Shown here: in pieces, positions 6,637-15,600 of the stretch
Position numbering within the stretch: position 1 is the first letter of the stretch
How the letters are laid out: the number at the start of each line of letters is the position of its first letter
Assembly: GCA_020052895.1 (NCBI GenBank)
Contig: JAGVOE010000025.1
Coordinates: 1-20,455, forward strand
From: Candidatus Woesebacteria bacterium
Lineage (GTDB): Bacteria; Patescibacteriota; Microgenomatia; UBA1400; MFAQ01
Direction: 5' to 3'
DNA length: 20,455 bases
Made by a program: the position numbers and the translations under genes
Notes under the pieces: model-generated
Databases searched by the model: none
The model's input: only the letters and a program-made list of their open reading frames with translations
What the model was told of the DNA's origin: nothing

Positions 6637-7178
6637 GTTCTACCACCCCCATTTCCCCTCTAATCTGGCTTGACTTGGAATTTACCGATCTGGATGTGAA
6701 CAAGGGAGTCATTGTCGAAATTGCTACCATAGTTACCGATGGAAACCTAAATATCTTAGGAACTGGTCCGGACATCGTTATTCATCATCCGGAATCAATC
6801 CTTCAGGCCATGCCTCAATGGAACAAAAAGCACTTCGGTGAGTCCGGGCTTCTGGAGGAAATCCGCCAATCAGTCAAATCCACAGCCCAAGCAGAGGATG
6901 AAACTATAGACTTCTTAAAAAAGCATTGTGCTCCCCATACCGCCCTTCTTGCCGGAAACTCGATTCATATGGACCGGGCATATTTAAGAAATTTTATGCC
7001 GAAGATCTATGATTTTGTCCATTATCGAATGATCGACGTTAGCACTATCAAAGAATTGATGCACCGCTGGTACCCGAACCTTCCTGATTTTCCCAAAGTT
7101 GAGCCTCACCGTGCCGGTGCTGACATTCTTGAGTCCATTGATGAGTTAAAATACTACCAGACCTACCTTTTTAAATAG
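6633..7178 (+). CDS. orn: Oligoribonuclease (DEDDh exonuclease)
   Basis: Orn degrades the shortest RNA fragments, mainly dinucleotides including pGpG, to mononucleotides in the cytoplasm. The protein has 181 residues, the normal family size, and all catalytic positions are present: Asp14 and Glu16 in IWLDLEFTDLD, Asp114 in GNSIHMDRAYL, and His159 with Asp164 in PHRAGADILES. Further matches to the E. coli enzyme include EIATIVTDGNLNILGTGPDI, HYRMIDVSTIKEL and the closing ELKYYQTYLF. The ATG overlaps the stop of the PMT-like gene by 4 nt, so it is embedded in the glycosyltransferase run although its function is RNA turnover. A 9-nt gap separates it from the next GT2 gene. Confidence 0.95.
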   Translation: MSSTTPISPLIWLDLEFTDLDVNKGVIVEIATIVTDGNLNILGTGPDIVIHHPESILQAMPQWNKKHFGESGLLEEIRQSVKSTAQAEDETIDFLKKHCAPHTALLAGNSIHMDRAYLRNFMPKIYDFVHYRMIDVSTIKELMHRWYPNLPDFPKVEPHRAGADILESIDELKYYQTYLFK

Positions 7179-7187
7179 ACTCCACTC

Positions 7188-7946
7188 ATGTCACCCAAAC
7201 TCTCCATCATTCTCAGTAACTACAACGAGCACGCCAATCTCCAAAGAGGCGTCCTCGAGGAGATGTTCAATTATCTCAAAACAGCCAGCTTTACCTGGGA
7301 AGTCATCATCAATGATGATGGTTCCACCGACGGTGGAGATCAGGTCATCACCGACTTTGTCAAAAAGCATCCCGGCTTTTCTTTAATTCATGGATCTCAC
7401 GGTGGTAAAGCCGTTGGTATCTGGAACGGTATCCGGGCCGCCAAGGGCAAGATAGTGCTCTATACCGACATGGACCAGTCTACTCCTCTGAGCGAACTAG
7501 AAAAACTGCTTCCCTGGTTTGACAAAGGCTACGACGTTGTCTTTGGCTCTCGCGGCAAAATGCGCAAAAATTTTCCTCTTACTCGTCAGCTGGCTTCCTG
7601 GATCTTTCGGTCTATCAGAGGTTTTATGCTTCTCCATGATGTGGTCGATACTCAGTGTGGTTTCAAAGCCATGAAGATCGAAGTCGCCCGAAAAATTTTT
7701 CCAGCTCTTTCTGTCTTGACCAAAAAAAGTACCACCAAAGGCTGGACTGTCTCCGCTTTTGATGTCGAACTACTTTTCTTAGCCGAAAAGTTTGGCTATC
7801 AGCTAAAAGAAGTTGATGTTCTCTGGAAAGATGAAGACACCTCCAGCAGTAAGCAGAGGGGTTTTGTCTCGGAATCAATTGATATGTTGCTGCAGATCAC
7901 TCAAGTTAAAATTAACGACCTTTCGGGCAAATATGACCAAAAATAA
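7188..7946 (+). CDS. GT2 polyprenol-phosphate sugar synthase (ALG5/DPM1-like)
   Basis: A 252-residue GT-A enzyme. Motifs are LSIILSNYNEHANLQRGV, EVIINDDGSTDGG, GSHGGKAVGIWNGIRAAKG, the DxD-type YTDMDQSTP, FGSRGKMRKNFPLTRQLAS and VVDTQCGFKAMK. The order and spacing are those of dolichyl-phosphate glucose or mannose synthases. It differs clearly from the GT2 at 4442, so the two are probably not a recent duplication and may use different sugars. The 3' end overlaps the following PMT-like gene by 14 nt in another frame, suggesting translational coupling. The product is probably peripheral on the inner face of the membrane. Confidence 0.88.
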   Translation: MSPKLSIILSNYNEHANLQRGVLEEMFNYLKTASFTWEVIINDDGSTDGGDQVITDFVKKHPGFSLIHGSHGGKAVGIWNGIRAAKGKIVLYTDMDQSTPLSELEKLLPWFDKGYDVVFGSRGKMRKNFPLTRQLASWIFRSIRGFMLLHDVVDTQCGFKAMKIEVARKIFPALSVLTKKSTTKGWTVSAFDVELLFLAEKFGYQLKEVDVLWKDEDTSSSKQRGFVSESIDMLLQITQVKINDLSGKYDQK

Positions 7947-9435
7947 AACTCTTTGGCTTATTGGTTTGGCGGCCGTCTCTTTGGCCTTATTTTTCTTTTT
8001 TCGACTTTATCGGTTAAATTCGGTGCCGGTCTTTGTAGACGAAGCCATCTACGTCCGCTGGTCTCAAGTCATGCGGACCGAGCCGACTTTGCGATTTCTA
8101 CCACTTCAAGACGGTAAACAACCTCTTTTTATGTGGGCCACCATTCCTTTTCTGAAGTTTATTAGCGACCCTTTAGTTGCCGGTCGGCTCATGTCCGTTT
8201 TGGCTGGGGCTGGTTCTCTCTTGGGTCTCGGGGTTCTAGCCTTCGTTCTATTTGCGGATCCCTTTATCGCCCTTTTTTCTGCCTTGATTTACACTCTGAT
8301 TCCCTTCACTATTTTTTTTGATCGCATGGCTTTGGCCGATAGTTTGCTCGCCATGTTTGGTATTTGGTCTTTAGTTTTCGCTCTGCAATTTGCCAAAAAT
8401 CTCCAGATTGAGTTTGCTATGTATCTCGGATTTGCTATCGGTGGGGGACTTCTGACCAAGTCTCCGGCTATGATTTACTACCCTTGGGCTCTGCTGGCTC
8501 TGGTCTTTTTTGTCGGCCAGTCTCATTTAAATCACAAAAACTTGATCAAAATTATTTGGGGTCTTTTTCTGGCTTTGACAATTTCCCAGGCGATGTATGC
8601 TGTTCTGCATTTGGGGGTGGGCTTTCAGATGATTGGTGCTCGCAATCAAGACTATGTCTACTCCGTCAAAGAAGTTTTAGGCCATCCACTAGTGCCTCTT
8701 CTGGAAAATCTGGCCAAAACGACCAACTGGTTATTTTTACTTTTCTCTCCGACCGTCTTACTGCTAGGAGTTCTGGGGTTCCTCAATACCAAAACCAGAC
8801 GCCAGTATCTTTTTTTAATTCTGGTTTCTCTCCTACCACTACTCTTCCAGGCCTTTATTGCCAAGGTCTACACCAGTCGATACATTTTATACGCTGTGGT
8901 ACCTTTGATTCCTCTCGCCGCTTTAGGGCTTCACTGGTTGGCGAGCCGTAAGGGGAAGCTGATCCAAGCCTCTATCATTTTATTTCTCTCGGTTCCCCTA
9001 ATTTTGAGTTTCGTTTATTTACTTAATCCGGCGCTCGCCCCCATGTCTTACGATATGCGCAGTGGCTATTTCTCGGAGTGGACGGCCGGCACGGGCCAGA
9101 AAGAAGTAGCCGATTTTTTGCTCTCCGAAGAAGCCAAAGGCCAAACTATTGTTGTCTTTACCGAAGGCACCTTCGGGACCCTTCCGGACGGCTTACAAAT
9201 CTACACCGAGGGCCACCCAAATATTACTATCGTCGGTTCGACCCCCAACATTTATGAAATTCCTTCAGGCCTCTTAAATACGGATCCCAAGAATCTTCGC
9301 TTCTATGTCTTAAACTCTTCCCGTAATCATCTGCCTGCGTCCGAGATGGCCAAACTGGAATTAATTAAAGAGTTTCCCAAATTTCCCCGTGCCGACGGGA
9401 CTCATGAGTCGCTGCTCTTCTTCCGCTTAAAATAA
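7933..9435 (+). CDS. PMT/ArnT-like GT-C membrane glycosyltransferase (GT39 type)
   Basis: A 500-residue polytopic membrane protein. The first helix (about 7-23) is followed by VPVFVDEAIYVRWSQVM, with the Asp36-Glu37 pair typical of the PMT superfamily. KQPLFMWATIPFLKF and IFFDRMALADSLLAMFG are further family hallmarks. A soluble extracytoplasmic tail of about 100 residues ends the protein. The frame stays open upstream to 7813, but the ATG at 7933 lies just before the hydrophobic start expected for the family, and the upstream part is the tail of the GT2 gene in another frame. The 14-nt overlap repeats the GT2/GT-C pairing seen at 4442-6636. A 29-bp gap with a TATAAT site follows. Confidence 0.87.
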   Translation: MTKNKTLWLIGLAAVSLALFFFFRLYRLNSVPVFVDEAIYVRWSQVMRTEPTLRFLPLQDGKQPLFMWATIPFLKFISDPLVAGRLMSVLAGAGSLLGLGVLAFVLFADPFIALFSALIYTLIPFTIFFDRMALADSLLAMFGIWSLVFALQFAKNLQIEFAMYLGFAIGGGLLTKSPAMIYYPWALLALVFFVGQSHLNHKNLIKIIWGLFLALTISQAMYAVLHLGVGFQMIGARNQDYVYSVKEVLGHPLVPLLENLAKTTNWLFLLFSPTVLLLGVLGFLNTKTRRQYLFLILVSLLPLLFQAFIAKVYTSRYILYAVVPLIPLAALGLHWLASRKGKLIQASIILFLSVPLILSFVYLLNPALAPMSYDMRSGYFSEWTAGTGQKEVADFLLSEEAKGQTIVVFTEGTFGTLPDGLQIYTEGHPNITIVGSTPNIYEIPSGLLNTDPKNLRFYVLNSSRNHLPASEMAKLELIKEFPKFPRADGTHESLLFFRLK

Positions 9436-9450
9436 CCAGCTTTCCCTGTA

Positions 9451-9456
9451 TATAAT
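9451..9456 (+). promoter_or_regulatory. Putative -10 element for the 9465 gene
   Basis: A perfect TATAAT ends 8 nt before the ATG at 9465, in the 29-bp gap after the PMT-like gene. A weak TTAAAA lies 18 nt upstream. It could start an internal, leaderless transcript for the genes at 9465-16839. Confidence 0.5.
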
Positions 9457-9464
9457 TAACCTAC

Positions 9465-11201
9465 ATGCGTTATCTTCCCTCTACCATTTCTACGCTCGCC
9501 AAATTTATCTGGCGCTTTCGAGTTTTAGTAGTTTTATTTTTGCTTATTATTCCCGCCTTCCAAGATTTGCTTCACCCGGGCTTTTTTCCCATGCACGATG
9601 ATTTGCAGGTGTTTCGTCTTTTTCAAGTCGATAAATGTTTTCATGACGGCCAGCTTCCTTGCCGCTGGGTGCCGGATGCCGGCTTTGGTTATGGTTACCC
9701 CTTGATGGAGTTCTATCCTCCCATGCCTTACTACCCCATGGAGCTCCTAGTCCTTCTCGGTTTTGGTTTTTTCTGGCCAGTCAAGATTATTTTTGCTCTC
9801 GCCTTTATTTTTTCGGCCCTGGGCATGTATCTTTTAGCCAAGGAGTTTTTTGGGCCGTGGGGCGGGCTAATTGCCTCGGTTTTGTATACCTATTCTCCTT
9901 ACCACTCGGTGGATATCTATGTTCGTGGGGCTTTGAATGAGGCTTGGGGCATGGTTTGGTTCCCTTTTGTCATCCTCTATATCTACCGTCTAATTGTTAA
10001 AGAAAAAAATCACCGGAACTTTATCTTTCTCAGCCTGGCCTTGGCTTTGCAAATCACTTCCCACAATGTCATGACTATGGTTTTTGCTCCCTCGGCCATT
10101 ATCTGGGCTCTATTTTGGCTCTGGAGATCCCGGAAAGTTCTGCCTCTGCGCGACTTAATTTTGGCCGGTCTTTTTGGAGTTGGTCTGGCCGCCTTTTTCT
10201 TTATTCCAGTGGTGCTCGAGCAGAGATATGTCCACGTCGACTCGATGACGGTCGGCTACTTTAATTATTTGGCTCACTTTGCCGACCTCAAACAGCTTTT
10301 TACATCACGTTTCTGGGGGTATGGGGGCTCTACTTGGGGTCCGGAAGACGGTATGTCTTTTGCTATTGGTCTCATTCAGTGGGTTGGCGCCTTGCTTGTG
10401 GCGGGGGTTGCCGCTTATCGTCTGTTATTCTGGCGAAAGTGGGTCGCTGGTCCCCGAAGGGGGAGATCCATCAAATCTCACTCCATCAATTTGTCCATTC
10501 TCATGGCCGTCGCTTTTGGTTTTGCCTACGCCTTCCTCTCTCACGGCCGGTCGGTCGAGATCTGGAAAGTTATTCCTCTCCTGCAGTACGCGCAGTTTCC
10601 CTGGAGACTGGTGGCTCTTATCGTTTTTTATTTTTCATTTGCCTCGGGGTACTTGGCTACTTTGACTCTCCCTAAGATTCTAAAACCAACTCTTTTGACG
10701 ATCTTAATACTAGGTACCATTCTTTGGAATGTTCAGTTTTTCCATGTCGAGCGCCACACCAGGATCACTCTCGCTGAAAAATTGTCCGGCCTGGCTTGGG
10801 AAAATCAGGTCACCGGCGGTATCTTTGATTATCTGCCCCGATCAGCCCCCAAGCCGCCAGGGGCTCCTGCCTTCACCATTCCTCTCTTTACACAAGGTTA
10901 CGGCGGCATCCTCAACTATCGCTCCGGTACCAACTGGTTATACTTCGACGCCTTAGTTTCTTCTTCCTCTGCCAAGGTAATGCTTCCACTCTATACTTTC
11001 CCTGGGTTGGTGACCAAAGTCGACAGCCAAAAAGTTACTACCGAGATCGATCCGGACTTGGGGCGAGTCGTTGTCACTCTCGAGAGTGGTCCCCATCATG
11101 TGGACTCTAAGATCGGCTATACCGCAGTTCGTCTTTTCTCGGATCTTCTTACCCTGTTTTCGCTTCTCGTATTAATAAAATTAATTTCTCATGATCGATG
11201 A
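9465..11201 (+). CDS. PTPS-related/YfhO-like polytopic membrane protein, putative glycosyltransferase
   Basis: A 578-residue membrane protein. A signal-anchor helix (about 18-33) leads into GFFPMHDDLQVFRLFQVDKC (39-58), GQLPCRWVPDAGFGYGYPL and FYPPMPYY. This His-Asp plus Gly-Tyr-Gly-x-Pro arrangement is typical of the family named 6-pyruvoyl-tetrahydropterin synthase-related in Pfam. The name is misleading, since these are multi-spanning proteins related to YfhO and GT-C enzymes. HDD at 44-46 would be the acidic site in the first external loop. A second external part with GYGGILNYRSGTNWLY is followed by one last helix at the C-terminus. Its stop overlaps the flippase start by 11 nt. It is probably a lipid-linked sugar transferase, but this is inference. 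Confidence 0.7.
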   Translation: MRYLPSTISTLAKFIWRFRVLVVLFLLIIPAFQDLLHPGFFPMHDDLQVFRLFQVDKCFHDGQLPCRWVPDAGFGYGYPLMEFYPPMPYYPMELLVLLGFGFFWPVKIIFALAFIFSALGMYLLAKEFFGPWGGLIASVLYTYSPYHSVDIYVRGALNEAWGMVWFPFVILYIYRLIVKEKNHRNFIFLSLALALQITSHNVMTMVFAPSAIIWALFWLWRSRKVLPLRDLILAGLFGVGLAAFFFIPVVLEQRYVHVDSMTVGYFNYLAHFADLKQLFTSRFWGYGGSTWGPEDGMSFAIGLIQWVGALLVAGVAAYRLLFWRKWVAGPRRGRSIKSHSINLSILMAVAFGFAYAFLSHGRSVEIWKVIPLLQYAQFPWRLVALIVFYFSFASGYLATLTLPKILKPTLLTILILGTILWNVQFFHVERHTRITLAEKLSGLAWENQVTGGIFDYLPRSAPKPPGAPAFTIPLFTQGYGGILNYRSGTNWLYFDALVSSSSAKVMLPLYTFPGLVTKVDSQKVTTEIDPDLGRVVVTLESGPHHVDSKIGYTAVRLFSDLLTLFSLLVLIKLISHDR

Positions 11202-12690
11202 AACCCTGTCTGCCGGCAGGCAGAACTCCCCTGATATCCCTACGTCTTTAGAGTTTCAAGAAGTCAAGCACCGCTCAATTTCTGGGGTGATGGCTCTCAT
11301 TTCTCGCACTTTCATTATTCAAATTATTTCCTTCGTCGCCACTTTATTCCTCACCATTTTCTTAGATCCCAATACTTACGGCATCTTTTATCTAGTCTCG
11401 TCGGTTGTCAATTTCCTGGCTTATTTTTCGGATATCGGTCTAGCTGCCGCCCTGATTCAAAAGAAAGAGGGGATTACCAAAGAAGATTTGTCTACCACTT
11501 TTACCGTCCAGCAAATTTTGGTAATCTCTCTTCTTATCCTCTTATTTCTGGTTTCACCCTTCCTCCGGACTCAGTATCAGATCGATCAGGCCGGGATGTA
11601 CTTGTTATACGCCATGGGGATTTCTCTATTTTTAAGTTCCTTAAAAACCATTCCTTCCATCATGCTGGAAAGGGAAATCAAATTCAACAAACTTATTTTG
11701 CCTCAGGTTTTGGAAACTCTGACTTTTAATGCCTTGGCAGTGGTCCTCGCCTGGCAGGGTTTTGGGGTGACTGCTTTTACCGTGGCCGTTCTTGGTCGGG
11801 GGGTGGTCGGCCTCGTCGCCATGTATCTCGTCTATCCTTGGCGACCATCTTTGGGTATCCATCGTGACTCCCTTAGCCACTTGCTTCGTTTTGGCCTGCC
11901 TTATCAAGCCAACACTTTTTTAGCTGTGCTTAAAGACGATGGTATGACCATTATTCTCACTCGCATTATCGGTACTCAGGGTCTTGGCTACATCGGCTGG
12001 GCCTCACGCTGGGCTGGCTTACCTCTGCGCATTGTCATGGACAATCTCACCAAGGTTTCTTTCCCCACCTTCGCCCGTTTGCAGCACGATCAAGAAAAAT
12101 TGGCTCACGCCGTCGAAATCAGTTTGAAATATATGTGTCTTTTGGCTTTTCCTGTCCTAGCGGGTATGGGATTTATCGCTCTGCCTCTAACTCATTTGAT
12201 TCCGCGTTATGCCAAGTGGTTGCCGGCCATTATTCCTCTGTACATTTATTTGTATAACTCTGCTTGGGCCAGTATTAGCACCAGTCTCACCAATCTTTTA
12301 AACGCCACCGGCCACATCAAGTCTACTTTCAAACTCATGCTCATGTGGACGGGACTCACCTGGCTCACTATGCCTTTCTTAGCTCTCAAATTTGGCTATC
12401 TGGGTGTCGCTTATGCTACTGGGATTATTGCTACCTCTTCGATCGTTACTATCTTCATGGCCAGGTCTCATGTTCGCTTTAATCTTTTGGCTATTATTAC
12501 TACCCCACTCACGGCTACCCTGGTGATGTCTATTTATTTATTCTTTACCACCCGCTTCATTACCTCCTTCCCCTTACTGGCAGTCATTGTCGTCGTCTCA
12601 GTTCTTCTTTACACCCTATCTATTTTATTTTTGGAAGGGAAATCCTTTTTTACGGACACGCTTAATTACTTTAAGATAAAACATGCTTAG
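11191..12690 (+). CDS. MOP-family oligosaccharide flippase (Wzx-like)
   Basis: A 499-residue protein with about twelve to fourteen hydrophobic segments, the usual size of polysaccharide exporters of the MOP/MATE superfamily. After a hydrophilic start of about 30 residues, SISGVMALISRTFIIQIISF begins the first membrane segment. FLDPNTYGIFYLVSSVVNFLAYFSDIGLAAALIQ is a strong match to the family, where a short loop with Tyr-Gly leads into helix 2 and the Asp-x-Gly-Leu segment follows. It would flip a lipid-linked oligosaccharide across the cytoplasmic membrane. It overlaps both neighbours (11 nt upstream, 8 nt downstream). Residues at about 6-11 are encoded by a short palindrome that looks like an inserted repeat. 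Confidence 0.9.
   Translation: MIDETLSAGRQNSPDIPTSLEFQEVKHRSISGVMALISRTFIIQIISFVATLFLTIFLDPNTYGIFYLVSSVVNFLAYFSDIGLAAALIQKKEGITKEDLSTTFTVQQILVISLLILLFLVSPFLRTQYQIDQAGMYLLYAMGISLFLSSLKTIPSIMLEREIKFNKLILPQVLETLTFNALAVVLAWQGFGVTAFTVAVLGRGVVGLVAMYLVYPWRPSLGIHRDSLSHLLRFGLPYQANTFLAVLKDDGMTIILTRIIGTQGLGYIGWASRWAGLPLRIVMDNLTKVSFPTFARLQHDQEKLAHAVEISLKYMCLLAFPVLAGMGFIALPLTHLIPRYAKWLPAIIPLYIYLYNSAWASISTSLTNLLNATGHIKSTFKLMLMWTGLTWLTMPFLALKFGYLGVAYATGIIATSSIVTIFMARSHVRFNLLAIITTPLTATLVMSIYLFFTTRFITSFPLLAVIVVVSVLLYTLSILFLEGKSFFTDTLNYFKIKHA
11206..11223. repeat. GC-rich palindrome inside the flippase start
   Basis: CTGTCTGCCGGCAGGCAG is an 18-bp near-perfect palindrome with one mismatched pair. It is read as LSAGRQ in the hydrophilic N-terminus of the flippase. 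It is far richer in GC than its surroundings and resembles palindromic repeats that I recall as frequent in CPR genomes. Confidence 0.6.
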
Positions 12691-15600
12691 AAAAATATTT
12701 TTACTACTCACTCTGACTTTCCTGAGTTTTACTCGGCAAGCTCAGGCTTTCAAAGCCGAAACTTTTGTCACCTTTGCCAATCCGGTCCGTGGTCCGGAGG
12801 GCTGGCAACACTCCCAGCAAGGTCCTTTGGAGCTCCCCCTCTACCAGTATCAAGAATCCACTCACTCCGCTTTTCCGGTGACTTGGCTACTTCGCTACGA
12901 TGCGGTAGAGGACGCCACTATTTCCGCTTTCTTCCAAAATCTCAGCGAGACGGATCATCATCAATCTTTAGGTGCCTTTTTGGAAATCACTCCAAGTCTC
13001 ACGGCTGCTGCCGAAGTGTCTTATCCCGCCGGTAATCTCTTCTTCAATGCTAACCGAATTTTTCTCTCCGGTTACTCGATTGGGGATAGAGAAAAGCTAA
13101 TTGATACATATATGGAGTCCTTCTTCGTCCGTTTCGGTTTCTATCCCAAGTCTGTCTCGGCCTGGCATCTGGATAGCACCTCTCTTCAATATCTGCAGTC
13201 AAAATACTCTGTCCTGACGGCCATGAACTGTGACGATCAATACACTACCGATCATTATCGGATCTGGGGTGGGTACCTCGGCAGTCCTTACTTTCCGGAC
13301 AAGAATAATTCTTTAGTCCCGGCCGACAGCTCCAAAAATCGAGTCAATTTAGCTATGGTTCGCTGGGCCCAGCGAGACTTGTTTAATTTTTATGGTTACC
13401 GGTCCGAATCTAGCTACTCAGTCCAGGTCAATGATTATCTATCCATGGGACAAAATACGGCCTACTTTGAAAATTTACTAGCCCAATACGGTCAGAAAAG
13501 TTTCAACGAATTTACGTATCTCAATATTGGTCTGGAAAATGATTATGATCTAAAGTCTTATAAAGCAGAAATTAAAAATGTCTACCAACTGCTTAAAAAA
13601 GACCAGGGACAGTTTAACTTACACTTCATTTCTTTGGCCGATTTTGGTGACTGGTTCAAAGCTCGCTATCCCGAAAGCTCGCCGGCTTATTATTATCAGT
13701 CGGCCGACCCGAAAGGTCTTTCCTCCGGCCAAGTCTACTGGTACCAGAGTCCTTACTATCGTCTCGGTCTCCAGTCCGAAAATGGAGTCACCCAGATTAT
13801 CGACTTCCGAGTTTATAACCGGGAGATTTATGAAGATTTTTTTGCTACCCCAAATCAGAGTTTGGATCTCTTCCACGAAATTCCCGCCATTATCGACTCT
13901 ATCAAGTACCCCGGCACGGAGCTAAGTCTAGATCTCGATCTGGCTCAGGCCACTTCGGTTCATTCCAAACAGTGGGACAACTGGCAAATAGCCTTCAAGT
14001 CGGGTGATCAAACGCTGACATTGGAACCAGACAAAATTACTTTCTCAGGTTTTTCAGCTCCAAAAGTTTCTTCAAAAGATATTCAAGTCACCCGGCACCA
14101 GTCACTAACCACTTGGAACCTTACCCCCTACACCCCCTTCAAAGACAGTTCTCACCCCACCTGGCTTCTTTGGTTAATTATTTTAATAGCCCTTATTTTA
14201 ATCATCAAGAAAATAAAGAAATCTAATATCCCCGCACCTCGCACCAACTACTTCGCACTAATAACTTTCCTCATTGCCCTCCTCGCCGGTCTAACCGTTT
14301 TCAGAAACGGCTTGCTCTACCCTTTTGGTATGGGTTTTTGGGGACCCAACGGCCATGATGCTATCTTTCATTTATCTATCATCGAAAACTTCTCCAGCCA
14401 CCCATTAAGTTTTGCCCATCCCCAGATCGCAGGAGAGAGGATTGCCAATTATCACTTTCTATTTGATTATCTCTCCGGTCTCTCGGTCAAGCTTTTCGGA
14501 ATCTCTTCTTTGGATTTCTATTTCCGCCTTTTTCCGCTTCTCGCCGGCATAGCGATTGTATTTTTACTTGATAAATTACTGAAGAGTTGGCTCTTCTCTC
14601 GCTCCGAAAGATTCTTGTCTTTGCTCTTGGTTTTTCTGGCTGGTTCTTTTGGTTTTATTCCCAAGCTCCTGACCGGCCAAGACTTTTTTGTCGGTGAGTC
14701 GGCTTTCTGGGCCAATCAATCTGTCTCCATTTTTCTTAACCCCCCCTTCGTCCTCTCCATCGTCCTCCTCCTTCTCTTCCTTGTCATCCTGAGCGAAAAG
14801 AGTTTACCCGCCCTAGGCGGGAAAGATCTCACTCCACGTAACAACAAACATACTTTTTTTCTAATCCTCCTCGGTGGTCTCCTAGCCCAAACCAAGATCT
14901 ACGCATTTATCCTTCTCTTGGGAGCTCTTCTTCTTTCCAAAAAGTACAAACTGTTTTTCGGAGTTCTTCTCATCGGTGTGCTTATCTCTCTCCCTTTCAC
15001 TGTTCTCGGAGGAACATTTCCTTTTGTCTTTTCTCCTCTTTGGTTTCCTAGGGCTCTCTTTGCTTCTTTTGATCGTTTCTACTGGCCGCAGCTTGTCTCG
15101 GCCTGGCAAGTTTATGAGGCTTCCGGTAACTTTATCAAACTCGGTCTCGTTAATCTTTTTGCTCTGACAGTCTTTCTGGTCGGCAATCTTGGATTTCGCT
15201 TCCTAGGCCTTATCCAGATGGCCTTGACTCAGTTTCGCACTACTTCCGAGAGTCTCGTTCGCTGGCTGATACTTCTCGGCTTACTCATCCCTCTTTTGTT
15301 TACTCAGAGTGCCAATCCTTGGAACACTATTCAGTTTATGTACTATGCTTTATTTTTCCTCGGCATTTTTACCGCCAAAGCCATCCTCTCTCTGACCAAG
15401 CGCTTTTCTGCACCAATAGCCAACAATCTCACCCTAATAACTCTTATTATTCTAGCCACTCTCACCTCTATCGGCACTCTCAAAGACTATTTTAGTTTTT
15501 TCTCCGCTTCTCGTCTTAGTTATACCGAGCTTTCGGCTTTGGACAAGCTCCGCGACCAGCCTAGAGGCCTGGTACTGGCACCTCTCTTTAGCTTGGCCAC

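Noticed and set aside
8484..8951. 155-codon plus-strand frame inside the PMT-like gene
   Set aside because: It lies wholly within a clear GT-C gene in another frame, and its composition is unlike a real protein.
10279..10675. Two overlapping plus-strand frames of 113 and 128 codons inside the 9465-11201 gene
   Set aside because: They are alternative-frame readings of a membrane-protein gene, rich in Ser, Cys, Gly and Arg, with no family match and no start signals.
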